Shown one piece after another: positions 1 through 8,070 of a stretch of 41,291 bases of DNA (positions are counted from its first letter, which is position 1; each line of letters begins with the position of its first letter). Location of the stretch: the NCBI RefSeq assembly GCF_002806975.1, contig NZ_NIHD01000019.1, positions 1-41,291 on the forward strand, written 5' to 3'. The position numbers and the translations under genes are program-made. This DNA comes from Marinobacter aromaticivorans. Lineage in GTDB: Bacteria; Pseudomonadota; Gammaproteobacteria; Pseudomonadales; Oleiphilaceae. Under the pieces are notes generated by a model. It worked only from the letters and a program-made list of their open reading frames with translations. It searched no databases and was not told the origin of the DNA.

Positions 1-714
1 CGCACCACCCTGAAAACCCAGACTCACAAGGGGGAGGGCAGCAACGAATTGCGCTTTGAGGATGAAGCGGACAAAGAACAGATCTACGTCCACGCGCAAA
101 AAGACCTGGATCTGCTCACCGAAAACAACCGCACCGAAGTCATCAAAAACGACAGCCACCTGAGCGTTGGGAACGACCGCTTCACTCACGTAAAAGGCAG
201 CAGGCACCAGACCATCGACGGTGAAAAACGTCAAACCATCGGAGCCGACTGCAACCAGACCATTGCCGGCACCCTGCACCAGAAATCCGGCAGCGCCACC
301 CTCTGTGAAGCCGGCAGCGAAGCTCACCACAAAGCCGGCGCCAAAGTGGTGCTGGATGCCGGTGCCGAAATCACCATCTCCGGCAGCGGCAGCTTTATCA
401 AGCTGGATCCCAGTGGCGTAACGCTGAGTGGCCCGGCGATCAAGATTAATTCGGGTGGGGCGCCGGGGAGTGGGAGTGGCGTTAGTCCCCAAAGCTCGGA
501 GTTGCCACAGAACCTGGATGGCGATACGCCTGTTTCGCCGCCTGCGGTTGCACTTGCGCAGGTGGGTACGCGTCAAAAGGCGTCTGCAGACCCACTTCAT
601 ACAGAAGAACTTCCTGGTGGCGACCGAAAGCTCATTGTTGAAGTGATTGGAGGGAATAACTGCGGGGGAGCAGTTGACGTTATCAAAGATTCTTCAGAAG
701 GGGGCAAAGCGTGA
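1..714 (+). CDS. vgrG: Type VI secretion spike protein VgrG, C-terminal part (5' end outside the window)
   Basis: The reading frame is open from the first base, so only the last 237 codons of a VgrG are present. VgrG trimers form the puncturing tip of the type VI secretion system (T6SS) and carry effectors into target cells. Visible signs are the segment around residues 17-60 (NELRFEDEADKEQIYVHAQK, then repeated short polar strands with a heptad-like GxxxQTIxGxxxQTIG pattern), which is the typical beta-helix extension of VgrG proteins (DUF2345/gp5 C-terminal type). A Gly/Ser-rich stretch and a roughly 70-residue unstructured tail follow, with no recognisable enzymatic extension, so this looks like a carrier rather than an evolved VgrG. 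The stop codon overlaps the GTG start of the downstream effector by 4 bases, which points to translational coupling and suggests that the next protein is its cargo. The gp27/gp5 base domains are not visible because of the window edge. Confidence 0.9.
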   Translation, partial: RTTLKTQTHKGEGSNELRFEDEADKEQIYVHAQKDLDLLTENNRTEVIKNDSHLSVGNDRFTHVKGSRHQTIDGEKRQTIGADCNQTIAGTLHQKSGSATLCEAGSEAHHKAGAKVVLDAGAEITISGSGSFIKLDPSGVTLSGPAIKINSGGAPGSGSGVSPQSSELPQNLDGDTPVSPPAVALAQVGTRQKASADPLHTEELPGGDRKLIVEVIGGNNCGGAVDVIKDSSEGGKA

Positions 715-3700
715 CAGGTTCTGTAACTTTTACTGATGAATCCAGGGAACGTTCAGTTCGCCGCAAAGCGGAATACGATGATAGCAATCCCCATGACCTG
801 GTGCTCACAATCAACAAGCGGGAAGGGGGGCAGATTACTATTCCGCTTCTGAAAAATGCCCGGTCGAATATTGAACGGGAAGACCATCAGGAGAACACCC
901 TGTTAAGGATTAAACCCTTTGCAGAAATCGAAAGCGCACTTCCTGTCTCTACAGGTTATGGAGCCTCAGTCTATCAAGGTAAGGCTGTTGCGATGCTCCG
1001 GCCAGGCTACTTATATGTGTTTCGCCGAGGCAGGCTGTGGCGTGAGCTGGAGATCGGGCCAGATTCAAAAGTGAGCGATGTTGATCTCACGACCGCCCGG
1101 GATGAAATAGATAACCCGGATAGTAAATTACGGGTTGAGCGACCAGCGGAAGGTGAATGGTTCGACGATGTACTCGTGCCCGTATTCTTGCAGGGGCAAG
1201 CGGTTATGCACGACTTCCGCATGGCTTACAGTGAGGTGCAATGGGACTGGAGCTATATCCAGAAACTGGAGGCCGACGATAAGGCCAGGAATGCCCGCAC
1301 AACAGGCATTGGTCATGCCTGGGCTGTAACTACCGCAGAGGGCATCAGCTTCAAGACCGGGTTTCCGGCTTCCAGGGTTGAGGATCTGCCAGAGATGCGG
1401 GCAAGGGATCTCGGCGTTGAGCTAATGCTGGAAAATCCACGAGATTTTACGCCAGCCTTCGAAACTCCATCTGATTCCGAACTCTGTGTAAAACTTGCCG
1501 CCCGTTTGCGTGGAGCCCAGGAAGAAGGTGAGCAACCCATAAAGCTTGATATCAGCTGTGATCCCGACAAAGACCGGCTGGCCGACCTGAGAGGGCAGAA
1601 AGGGTTAGCTTGTATTGCCTTGCCAGACCCGCTTTTCAAGCTGAGGCATTCGCTTGCTCAGTTGCACCTGGCTTTGCATTATCTTGATGCGATTGACGTG
1701 TCTCTTCAGAAAAACCCGATGGTTCATTCTGCAATGCTGATCCGGCAGGCGGTTTTTGATCCGCAAGCAGGTGGTAAAAAACCATCATTGGCAAAGTATG
1801 CAGAAGCCATAGACCGGCAGAAGTTAGATGAAGTGTTGCACACGTCTGAAAAGAATCATGCCATTCGCATCATTGAGCAGCACGCCGAAGACCTGATAGC
1901 CACGATCAAGATAGGGGAGCTTGATCCAATTTTTGAAGATTACCGGACATGCAGTGATCATGCGATCTGTGAAGCCTATTTGTTGGTGGCGGATAAACTC
2001 AATGTCTTGCAGCAGATCCCCGGCGTGCTTAAAGCTCAAGGTGCAAGCAGTGATGTCGAGGTCTTAACCGGATTAAAACAATGGATACTCAAGGGAAGTT
2101 TTCTAGCTGATTGGTCACCGCAACCTGATTCTGAGAGTTCAACTGATGAGAAGGGCGAGATGCCGTCTCCTTATGAACGCTTGCGAGCGCTTGCTGATGG
2201 GGGCGTCGAGATTGATGAGGCACTGCTAAACCGCCTGAATACGCAGTCATTAGTCTATCTGGAGAAGCAGCTGCAAGAGAAAACAGAAAGCGGTGATAGC
2301 GTTATTAAGGATATTTCCAATGCGGGAAAAGTTGGAGGGTTAGTATCCGGTGCTTTGTCAGAGTGGAGCTCCGCGATATTGGCAGTATGTAAGCGTCTGA
2401 TGGAAGAGGGAAAGATTCAGCAGATCGAATTGCAGAGAGTTATGCAGGCTGTTTCATCGAACCTTGCTTTAACTGATCCCGAGCTGAAAAGTATTAAGGT
2501 GATGGACCGGGCTGGAGCTCTTATCAGCGGTTCAATTCTAGGTGTGAAAGGAAATGGGCTCGACCGGGGATTAAATGATTTTGACCACACAGAAGGCGTG
2601 CTCACACGAAAAAAAGACTATTTGTATGCAGACCTACTGGACAGTTCTGATGAGGTAATTGCATCGAGCAGCCCCACACGAGCCGCTGATTCTGTAGAAG
2701 AAGCTGTTAATAAGGTAGCCGGTGGAACCATGGTGTTCTTTGCGCCGGATGTGCACACTGAGGCTCAGAAGCTTGGGCTGCTGAAGGTGGATTTTGCCAA
2801 ACGTATTGGGAAAGTTGTGGATGGACCAGCTGTGTCCCGGGGGCTGGTGATTTTGGCAGCGTTTAATATCTTTTTGGAGTCGCAATCTTTATGGAAGACA
2901 TGGAAACAAAAAGATCAGGGTAGTCTGGCGCTAGCGATCACAAGGACATTCGCAAGTGCAGGTGCTGACCTGCTTGCGGCATCATTAAAATTCAGCGTGG
3001 TACTTGGCGAGAATGCAGCTCATAAATCAGGCGTTTATAGAGTAGCAACACGCCCGTTATTTGATATGAAGAACTTGGTACTCGTCGGTAGCCGATTAAA
3101 AGCATTGCAGGCTACCACATTGGTGCGCACGGTCGGGCTTGCAAGCTTTGTCGCGGGTGCCATTGGCGTTGGAATAAGCTATTGGGAAATGCGAATTAGC
3201 TTGTTAAACAAGGATTTCGATGCTGCAACTGGTCATTTGATTGCCGCCACTGGAGGATTGGTGTTTCTAGCATCCCCTCTCATGGCGACTCTGTTGGCTA
3301 TACCGGGCTGGGGCTGGGCGGTATTGGGAATGTCGATGGTAGTTGGAGGTGGGCTCTTTGCAGATTCAGTAGCAGACGATTCATTTGAGCAGATGTTAAA
3401 GCGTGGTCCTTGGGGCGTCTACCCAGACAGTCTGCTAACTCAGCAAGACGACCGTGCTTATTATAATCAGTTGCTAACCCTGCTTTCACCGATAGAGGTG
3501 ACGGCTAAAAAGTATGCAGATGTTGAGCCAGACCCAGCACTATCTCCTCGGAATTATTCCCCCCGGCCGGATGATTATGTGATAACTCTGCAACTCCCTC
3601 TCGTTAGTCGGTTGAATCTTTTCCATGGAACCGAGTGCAGAGCTGATCTACCTGCTAGGCCGTTAAATATGGTCGTTCAGGAAGTTGCTTATCAATCAAT

Positions 3701-4085
3701 TAATGCAAGTGTTGTTGCTCCGGGATCGGTTGCGCCGGTTAGCAGTACTTTACTCCTCAAAGCTACACCGCTGACGAATGTCGTGGCTAGGCAATCCCTA
3801 CCGAATCAGTCCGCTGTTCGGTTTCTGGTGAAACGCGAGCTCAGTGACAGTGAATATCGCAGCATACTCTATCAACAGTCGGTGGAGACGCGAGTACGAG
3901 TTGGGCTTCAGGTTACTTTGGATACCGAGCTTGGGCCGCTGGTATTTCCTGCGCCCGTTTATGGCGATTACGAACCATATAATATGGCCAGCCACAGTAG
4001 CCCACCACCTAAGGATCGGACAGCATTGGATCCTCATTCTCAGCCTAAATCCCCTTATTGGTTTTTCACAGAGGTAACCGCATGA
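711..4085 (+). CDS. VasX-like / MIX-motif T6SS effector, putative pore-forming toxin
   Basis: A 1124-residue protein starting with GTG that overlaps the vgrG stop. Near residues 95-115 the sequence LRPGYLYVFRRGRLWRELEI fits the MIX marker motif (hRxGhhYhh) of T6SS effectors. The following region, with HDFRMAYSEVQWDW around residue 167, resembles the N-terminal domain of Vibrio cholerae VasX. The middle is mostly charged and helical. The C-terminal third has hydrophobic segments at about residues 705-720, 810-827 and 842-885, including one long Gly/Ala-rich hydrophobic hairpin; VasX is likewise described as a colicin-like membrane-disrupting effector. Inference: the N-terminus docks on the adjacent VgrG and the C-terminus inserts in the inner membrane of rival cells. 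The DNA looks more AT-rich than neighbouring housekeeping genes, as is common for recently transferred effectors. Exact toxicity and target are not shown by sequence. Confidence 0.8.
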   Translation: MTGSVTFTDESRERSVRRKAEYDDSNPHDLVLTINKREGGQITIPLLKNARSNIEREDHQENTLLRIKPFAEIESALPVSTGYGASVYQGKAVAMLRPGYLYVFRRGRLWRELEIGPDSKVSDVDLTTARDEIDNPDSKLRVERPAEGEWFDDVLVPVFLQGQAVMHDFRMAYSEVQWDWSYIQKLEADDKARNARTTGIGHAWAVTTAEGISFKTGFPASRVEDLPEMRARDLGVELMLENPRDFTPAFETPSDSELCVKLAARLRGAQEEGEQPIKLDISCDPDKDRLADLRGQKGLACIALPDPLFKLRHSLAQLHLALHYLDAIDVSLQKNPMVHSAMLIRQAVFDPQAGGKKPSLAKYAEAIDRQKLDEVLHTSEKNHAIRIIEQHAEDLIATIKIGELDPIFEDYRTCSDHAICEAYLLVADKLNVLQQIPGVLKAQGASSDVEVLTGLKQWILKGSFLADWSPQPDSESSTDEKGEMPSPYERLRALADGGVEIDEALLNRLNTQSLVYLEKQLQEKTESGDSVIKDISNAGKVGGLVSGALSEWSSAILAVCKRLMEEGKIQQIELQRVMQAVSSNLALTDPELKSIKVMDRAGALISGSILGVKGNGLDRGLNDFDHTEGVLTRKKDYLYADLLDSSDEVIASSSPTRAADSVEEAVNKVAGGTMVFFAPDVHTEAQKLGLLKVDFAKRIGKVVDGPAVSRGLVILAAFNIFLESQSLWKTWKQKDQGSLALAITRTFASAGADLLAASLKFSVVLGENAAHKSGVYRVATRPLFDMKNLVLVGSRLKALQATTLVRTVGLASFVAGAIGVGISYWEMRISLLNKDFDAATGHLIAATGGLVFLASPLMATLLAIPGWGWAVLGMSMVVGGGLFADSVADDSFEQMLKRGPWGVYPDSLLTQQDDRAYYNQLLTLLSPIEVTAKKYADVEPDPALSPRNYSPRPDDYVITLQLPLVSRLNLFHGTECRADLPARPLNMVVQEVAYQSINASVVAPGSVAPVSSTLLLKATPLTNVVARQSLPNQSAVRFLVKRELSDSEYRSILYQQSVETRVRVGLQVTLDTELGPLVFPAPVYGDYEPYNMASHSSPPPKDRTALDPHSQPKSPYWFFTEVTA

Positions 4086-5167
4086 GTAACGAACAAGCTG
4101 TGCCTGCGTATACGCACATGGCTTTCAGGGCCTCGGCTATACACCCATTACCGGCAAGTTCAACAAAGCGCACCCGTATTGGCGAAGAGCTACAGCCTGT
4201 TGGTACCTACGTGGGTGCCATCCCGTACCACGGAACCATTCAGGATGTTGAGGCACTTCAGGATCATGAAAAGACTGACCCGGAGTTCACAGACAAAGAC
4301 TGGTGGTGGGATCACCATAAAATTCGGTTTTTGAATGGAAAGCTAGGCCTCAAATTCCTGTTATTAATTATTCCTCTCACTTGGGTGCTTTTTTTATGGT
4401 TCAGTGGGGTTGGGGTGATCTGTTGGGGGACAGTAAAAATACTTGATCAACCCGGAATTTCAGACTTTAGTGCCATAGTTGTGATGGTTGTTGGCTTTAT
4501 TCTGACTTTATCCTGGTTTGCTTTCGCAATTTGGATCACGCCAGTCACCACCAACTGGCTAATGAGCACCGGACTCGGATTTTTTCTCAAACCTTTCGAA
4601 AAAAACATCCATAAAAAACTGGACGACACCCTCGAAGATGGTTGCAGTGAATTCAACCGCCTCACAGGCCAGGTTCGCATTGCCCTCGGCCGAAAGCGCT
4701 TTTTCGACGCGCCTTTTGTGGAGTTTGATGCCTATGTTGAGCGGGTTGTTCAGCAAGGCGGCATCTTCTATCGACTCATGTTGGTACACCGCTACACCCA
4801 GAAAACCTTCAACAAGACCGCCTTCAGCACCATTGAAGCAGAAAAGCACGAAGTTTTGGCCCTGTGGGATATGCTTCAGCGCTACATGGATGTGACCCAG
4901 CCCTTGCCGGATACACCGCGCCTGGAACCCTTTCGTCACCTAGATCCGGTTACTGCTGAACATGATAAGCAAACCGGTCGTAACCCCCGGTACTGGCGTG
5001 ACCTTGATCTGGACTCCTGGAAAGACGGAGAAGGATGGCGGGAATTATATCAGCGGCAAAGCCAGTATCCGTGGGGCAGCCGGGTTTGCAAACTTACACC
5101 GCAACTGGGCAGGATTTCGATGGAAGCGTATCGCCAGAAGCGCCCTGATGGCTCTTGGCCAATTTGA
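4082..5167 (+). CDS. Membrane protein at the effector immunity position (possibly DUF6708 type)
   Basis: A 361-residue protein whose ATG overlaps the effector stop codon (ATGA), so the two are translationally coupled. Two strong hydrophobic stretches lie at about residues 90-117 and 129-155, each long enough for a membrane helix. The rest is soluble: an N-terminal 80 residues with a Trp-rich patch (DKDWWWDHH) and a C-terminal domain of about 200 residues containing LVHRYTQKTFNKTAF and NPRYWRDLDL. The domain resembles proteins annotated DUF6708 that sit beside T6SS effectors; this assignment is from memory. By position (last gene of vgrG-effector-X) and by membrane location it would suit an immunity protein against a membrane-active toxin. 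Alternatives are a second effector component or an accessory membrane protein. No signal peptide is apparent. Confidence 0.6.
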   Translation: MSNEQAVPAYTHMAFRASAIHPLPASSTKRTRIGEELQPVGTYVGAIPYHGTIQDVEALQDHEKTDPEFTDKDWWWDHHKIRFLNGKLGLKFLLLIIPLTWVLFLWFSGVGVICWGTVKILDQPGISDFSAIVVMVVGFILTLSWFAFAIWITPVTTNWLMSTGLGFFLKPFEKNIHKKLDDTLEDGCSEFNRLTGQVRIALGRKRFFDAPFVEFDAYVERVVQQGGIFYRLMLVHRYTQKTFNKTAFSTIEAEKHEVLALWDMLQRYMDVTQPLPDTPRLEPFRHLDPVTAEHDKQTGRNPRYWRDLDLDSWKDGEGWRELYQRQSQYPWGSRVCKLTPQLGRISMEAYRQKRPDGSWPI

Positions 5168-5363
5168 GGCAAGGGTGTTTGGCGATTTGACGGCAGATGC
5201 CACAACCCTCGAATTATGTTTGTTGAGGGGATACTTTTCGAGCAGTGCTCAGGATAAGGCGGGCGAAACCTTCAGGCGCCAAGTCTGCAATCCCAATCTT
5301 GAAAAACATCGATGATCACCTGATCAGCAATGCGGGAACCATAGCCCGAACTTTCTGGCAATC

Positions 5364-5388
5364 TGCAACATTTGTTGCAAAACGCAAC
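5364..5388. promoter_or_regulatory. Palindromic candidate operator upstream of the toxin-antitoxin pair
   Basis: TGCAAC-ATTT-GTTGCA (5364-5379) is a perfect 6-bp inverted repeat with a 4-base spacer, followed 4 bases on by a third half site GCAAC (5384-5388). It lies 48-72 bases before the antitoxin start. Type II antitoxins usually repress their own promoter at such sites, so this is the best operator candidate. No confident -35/-10 pair could be assigned around it. The rest of the 268-base gap after the T6SS module (5168-5435) shows no convincing gene. Confidence 0.45.
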
Positions 5389-5435
5389 CCGGATGGTAAC
5401 CTGTATCTATTAATGGTCAGACCACTGGAGGCCCC

Positions 5436-5849
5436 ATGACTACAGCCATTCGTTTGGACGACAACCTGATTCGTCACGCGGCTGCCGAAGGGCAGGTTCA
5501 TCGGCGTTCTACTCCCAAGCAGATTGAGTACTGGGCGGAGATAGGCCGCGCGGTTTCGGGAGAGGTGAGTGCGGAAGATCTGATTGCGATACTTCAGGGG
5601 ATCCGGCGCGTTAGTGTGGAGCCTGTGATCGCGGAAACGGTTACCAGTGACGATTTGTGGACAGAAGTGGATCAGGCCCGCGACAGCGGCGAGTTGAGCC
5701 GCTCGATTGCCCGGGGGCGCACGGTGTATCAGGCTGCTGCGGATAAACCGGGTTATCTGGAAGCGGTTTATCCCGATGGTACGCGCGAGATCGGACAGTT
5801 CCGTAACGGGCGGTTCGAAACCTTGAGCGACCGTGACGATGCAGCCTGA
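5436..5849 (+). CDS. ParD-like type II antitoxin
   Basis: A 137-residue protein with GGAGG five bases before the ATG. The N-terminal 50 residues (AIRLDDNLIRHAAAEGQVHRRS, then PKQIEYWAEIGRAV) look like a ribbon-helix-helix DNA-binding antitoxin of the ParD-like family (PF11903 as remembered): one beta strand and two helices, with the typical R(S/T)xxxQIEYW signature. The C-terminal part is acidic and ends in a short YPDGTREIGQFRNGRF stretch reminiscent of a MORN-like strand pair, perhaps the toxin-binding tail. It overlaps the downstream kinase-like toxin gene by 11 bases, the usual antitoxin-first order. It probably binds the palindrome at 5364-5388 and represses the pair. The family call is good; the antitoxin role rests on arrangement. 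Confidence 0.75.
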   Translation: MTTAIRLDDNLIRHAAAEGQVHRRSTPKQIEYWAEIGRAVSGEVSAEDLIAILQGIRRVSVEPVIAETVTSDDLWTEVDQARDSGELSRSIARGRTVYQAAADKPGYLEAVYPDGTREIGQFRNGRFETLSDRDDAA

Positions 5850-6411
5850 GCTTTGGCTGCTGGTTGGTGGTAATGGTGCTGGCAAATCCACGTTTTACGA
5901 GCGCTTTCTTGCCCGGCGCAATATCCCTCTGGTCAATGCCGATAAGATTGCCCGCAGTCTCTGGCCGGATTCACCGGAAAAGCACAGTTATGAAGCGGCC
6001 CTGATTGCTGAGAAAGAACGGTTCCGCCTTCTGAAGGATGGCCAGAGCTTCTGTTTTGAAACTGTTTTTTCCCATCCTTCAAAAATAGACTTTGTGGGGG
6101 CCGCCAAGGCCGCGGGCTTTCGCATCCGGATGTTCTATTTTCATCTGGAAACTGCAGACCTCAACAAGGCTCGTGTTATGACTCGTGTTCAGGCTGGCGG
6201 TCACAATGTGCCTGAAAAAAAGATAGAGAGCCGGATTCCGAGAACTTTCGCGAACCTGCGTGAATGTATCGGGCTGGTGGATGAGCTGCATCTTGTTGAT
6301 AACTCAAGCCTGGATCAACCCTTTGTTCGTGTCGCTGTTTGGGGAAACGGGGAATGGCAACGCTGCTGCGAGTCGTTACCGGAATGGGCCCGGGGGTTGC
6401 TGGATAGCTGA
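5839..6411 (+). CDS. Zeta-toxin-like P-loop kinase (COG4185 type)
   Basis: A 190-residue protein with a Walker A motif at residues 10-18 (GGNGAGKST), Asp35 in VNADKIARSLWP and an FETVFSHPSK segment. The conserved downstream segment RVQAGGHNVPEKKI followed by R-x-P-R-(S/T)-F is typical of the COG4185/zeta family. Zeta toxins phosphorylate UDP-N-acetylglucosamine and so block peptidoglycan synthesis; whether this relative uses the same substrate is not known from sequence. The ATG at 5839 was chosen; a GTG two codons upstream (5833) is possible. Its start lies inside the antitoxin gene, which supports co-translation. The length is shorter than classical epsilon-zeta toxins (about 270-290 residues), and the partner is ParD-like rather than epsilon, so this is a hybrid type of pair. 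Confidence 0.75.
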   Translation: MQPELWLLVGGNGAGKSTFYERFLARRNIPLVNADKIARSLWPDSPEKHSYEAALIAEKERFRLLKDGQSFCFETVFSHPSKIDFVGAAKAAGFRIRMFYFHLETADLNKARVMTRVQAGGHNVPEKKIESRIPRTFANLRECIGLVDELHLVDNSSLDQPFVRVAVWGNGEWQRCCESLPEWARGLLDS

Positions 6412-6442
6412 GGCCTTTGCCCGGGCCGCCAGGGCAGGGAGC

Positions 6443-7339
6443 TTATGGCCAGGTTTCCGGCACCACGAACACCCTGTCTACCTCTTCCCAAATTCCGGTT
6501 TGATGATCTTCCTGCAGCACGGCAAAAAGCTGTGGAACGCCCCGCTTTTCGACGCGCTCCAGAGCTTCCAGAGCCCGCTCGGCATCAGGTGGCTCCGCCT
6601 GAAACCAGTTGCCAATCCAGTGCGGTTTGTTGAGCAGAACCCAGTGCGACGTGTCTGATGTTTTGGTGTCGCACGCATACATCCAGTGCCCGCGCAGATG
6701 CGTGTCAGGAACATAATCGGGAGTCAGTACCTGTGGGGCATCCGGGTAGTAGAGATACCCTGGCATGAAGATCTGTGGCGTTAGCGGGGCTGTAATGCCA
6801 GCCTCGGAGAGCATGGAGATTGTTTCCGGCAGCCATGTACGCCGGCTTTGTTGTTCGAGCAGGCTGGTTGTTTTAAGGTCCAGCCGGTCGCGGGCATTAG
6901 GGCCATACCATAGGGTAATGCCGGTTTGCTCAGGCACACCAAGATAGAATTTGATGGCAATTTCGTGGTGTTCAATACGGTTGTCTGCGCGATTATGCAC
7001 CACGAAATCCAGTTCGCCGATGGTGCGCCCATGCGACTGGATCTGCTGATTTTTCAGAAGAATGGGCCAGCCGAGCAAGTCTTCCAGTAAAACCTGATAC
7101 AGTCTTTCAAAATAGAAGCCGAGCCTGGGTTGTGGCGGCTCACTCAACAGTGCCGGCGCGGTTTTATTGTCCTGATCCCAGGCTTCGAGGATATTGCGGT
7201 AGCTTGACGGCAGATGCCGTGCCGGTTCAAAGGTAATCGGTGCGCTCAGGAGCTGCGGTGCCTGGCATAACCAGGCAAGGTGTCGTACCGCTGGCGTACG
7301 ATAGGTACTGAACAGATGAGGGGCGAAGTTTGCATCCAT
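6443..7339 (-). CDS. DUF1853 family protein
   Basis: A 298-residue protein on the minus strand, facing the toxin gene tail to tail (31-base gap). It starts at the ATG for MDANFAPHLFSTYRTPAVRH; longer upstream versions would run into the divergent promoter region. The N-terminal Y-x-T/S-P-x-V-R-x-L-A-W-L opening, the central GFYFERLYQVLLE, and GELDFVVHN followed by HHEIAIKFYL are characteristic of DUF1853. The Asp in ELDF followed by the E...K of EIAIK resembles a PD-(D/E)XK nuclease core, and I recall the family being placed in that clan. Its biochemical role is not established. No signal peptide or membrane segment is seen. It is divergent from gloA with a 111-base shared upstream region. 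Confidence 0.75.
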   Translation of the reverse strand: MDANFAPHLFSTYRTPAVRHLAWLCQAPQLLSAPITFEPARHLPSSYRNILEAWDQDNKTAPALLSEPPQPRLGFYFERLYQVLLEDLLGWPILLKNQQIQSHGRTIGELDFVVHNRADNRIEHHEIAIKFYLGVPEQTGITLWYGPNARDRLDLKTTSLLEQQSRRTWLPETISMLSEAGITAPLTPQIFMPGYLYYPDAPQVLTPDYVPDTHLRGHWMYACDTKTSDTSHWVLLNKPHWIGNWFQAEPPDAERALEALERVEKRGVPQLFAVLQEDHQTGIWEEVDRVFVVPETWP

Positions 7340-7450
7340 GCGCTCAGAATACCGTAAACTGTTATTTATTAAAGGTGAGGGCCTGCCATGAAGGGCTTTG
7401 GGGCCACAAGCTCTCCCTGAATGAGGCAACAGAAAATCACTGGAGGCTGT

Positions 7451-7891
7451 ATGCAATATCTACATACGATGATCCGCGTAAGCAACCTTGATCAGACTCT
7501 GCATTTTTTCTGCGACCTGCTTGGTATGGTCGAAATTGATCGGAAAAGCAGCGACAAGGGGCGCTTTACACTGGTGTTTCTGGCAGCAGCAGAGGACGAA
7601 TCCCGGGCCCGGGAAGCCAGGGCTCCGATGCTTGAGTTGACCTATAACTGGGACCCCGAAGAGTACACCGGCGGGCGCAACTTCGGTCATCTGGCTTACA
7701 GAGTTGATGATATCTATGCCCTGTGCGAGTCGCTGCAGGCAAATGGTGTCATCATTAATCGCCCGCCGCGGGATGGTCACATGGCATTTATCCGCACTCC
7801 GGACAACATATCCATCGAACTGTTGCAAAAGGGTGAGCCGTTGGCTCCCAAAGAACCCTGGCTCAGCATGGAGAATACGGGAAACTGGTGA
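7451..7891 (+). CDS. gloA: Lactoylglutathione lyase (glyoxalase I)
   Basis: A 146-residue vicinal-oxygen-chelate enzyme converting the hemithioacetal of methylglyoxal and glutathione to S-lactoylglutathione in the cytoplasm. The expected four metal ligands are visible at His5, Glu62, His80 and Glu123, matching the pattern of E. coli GloA (His5, Glu56, His74, Glu122). The length and absence of the long eukaryotic inserts suit the Ni-dependent bacterial type. The start at 7451 is fixed by GGAGG six bases upstream; an in-frame upstream ATG at 7421 lacks this. It is a single gene, followed by a 179-base gap before the next unit in which I see no gene or clear terminator. Confidence 0.9.
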   Translation: MQYLHTMIRVSNLDQTLHFFCDLLGMVEIDRKSSDKGRFTLVFLAAAEDESRAREARAPMLELTYNWDPEEYTGGRNFGHLAYRVDDIYALCESLQANGVIINRPPRDGHMAFIRTPDNISIELLQKGEPLAPKEPWLSMENTGNW

Positions 7892-8070
7892 TTGATCATC
7901 GGGCTCATTAGGCACAGAGCAGCCTGCCTGCATTCCTCCGGGTGAGGACGACATAGTAAGATTTGAAGATGTCTGAAAACGGCCATAGAATCACCACGGT
8001 TCTGCAGAATACTTTATTGATATGACTTTAACGGCATCAGGATGATGCGAAAAAACAGGGAGATGTTTTT

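Noticed and set aside
4962..5315. Plus-strand open frame of 117 codons overlapping the end of the immunity-like gene
   Set aside because: It overlaps the real gene in another frame for most of its length and shows no domain; treated as a chance frame.
7340..7450. Extended N-terminus for the DUF1853 gene (start at 7456)
   Set aside because: It would overlap the gloA ribosome binding site and start, and the added 39 residues lack family similarity.
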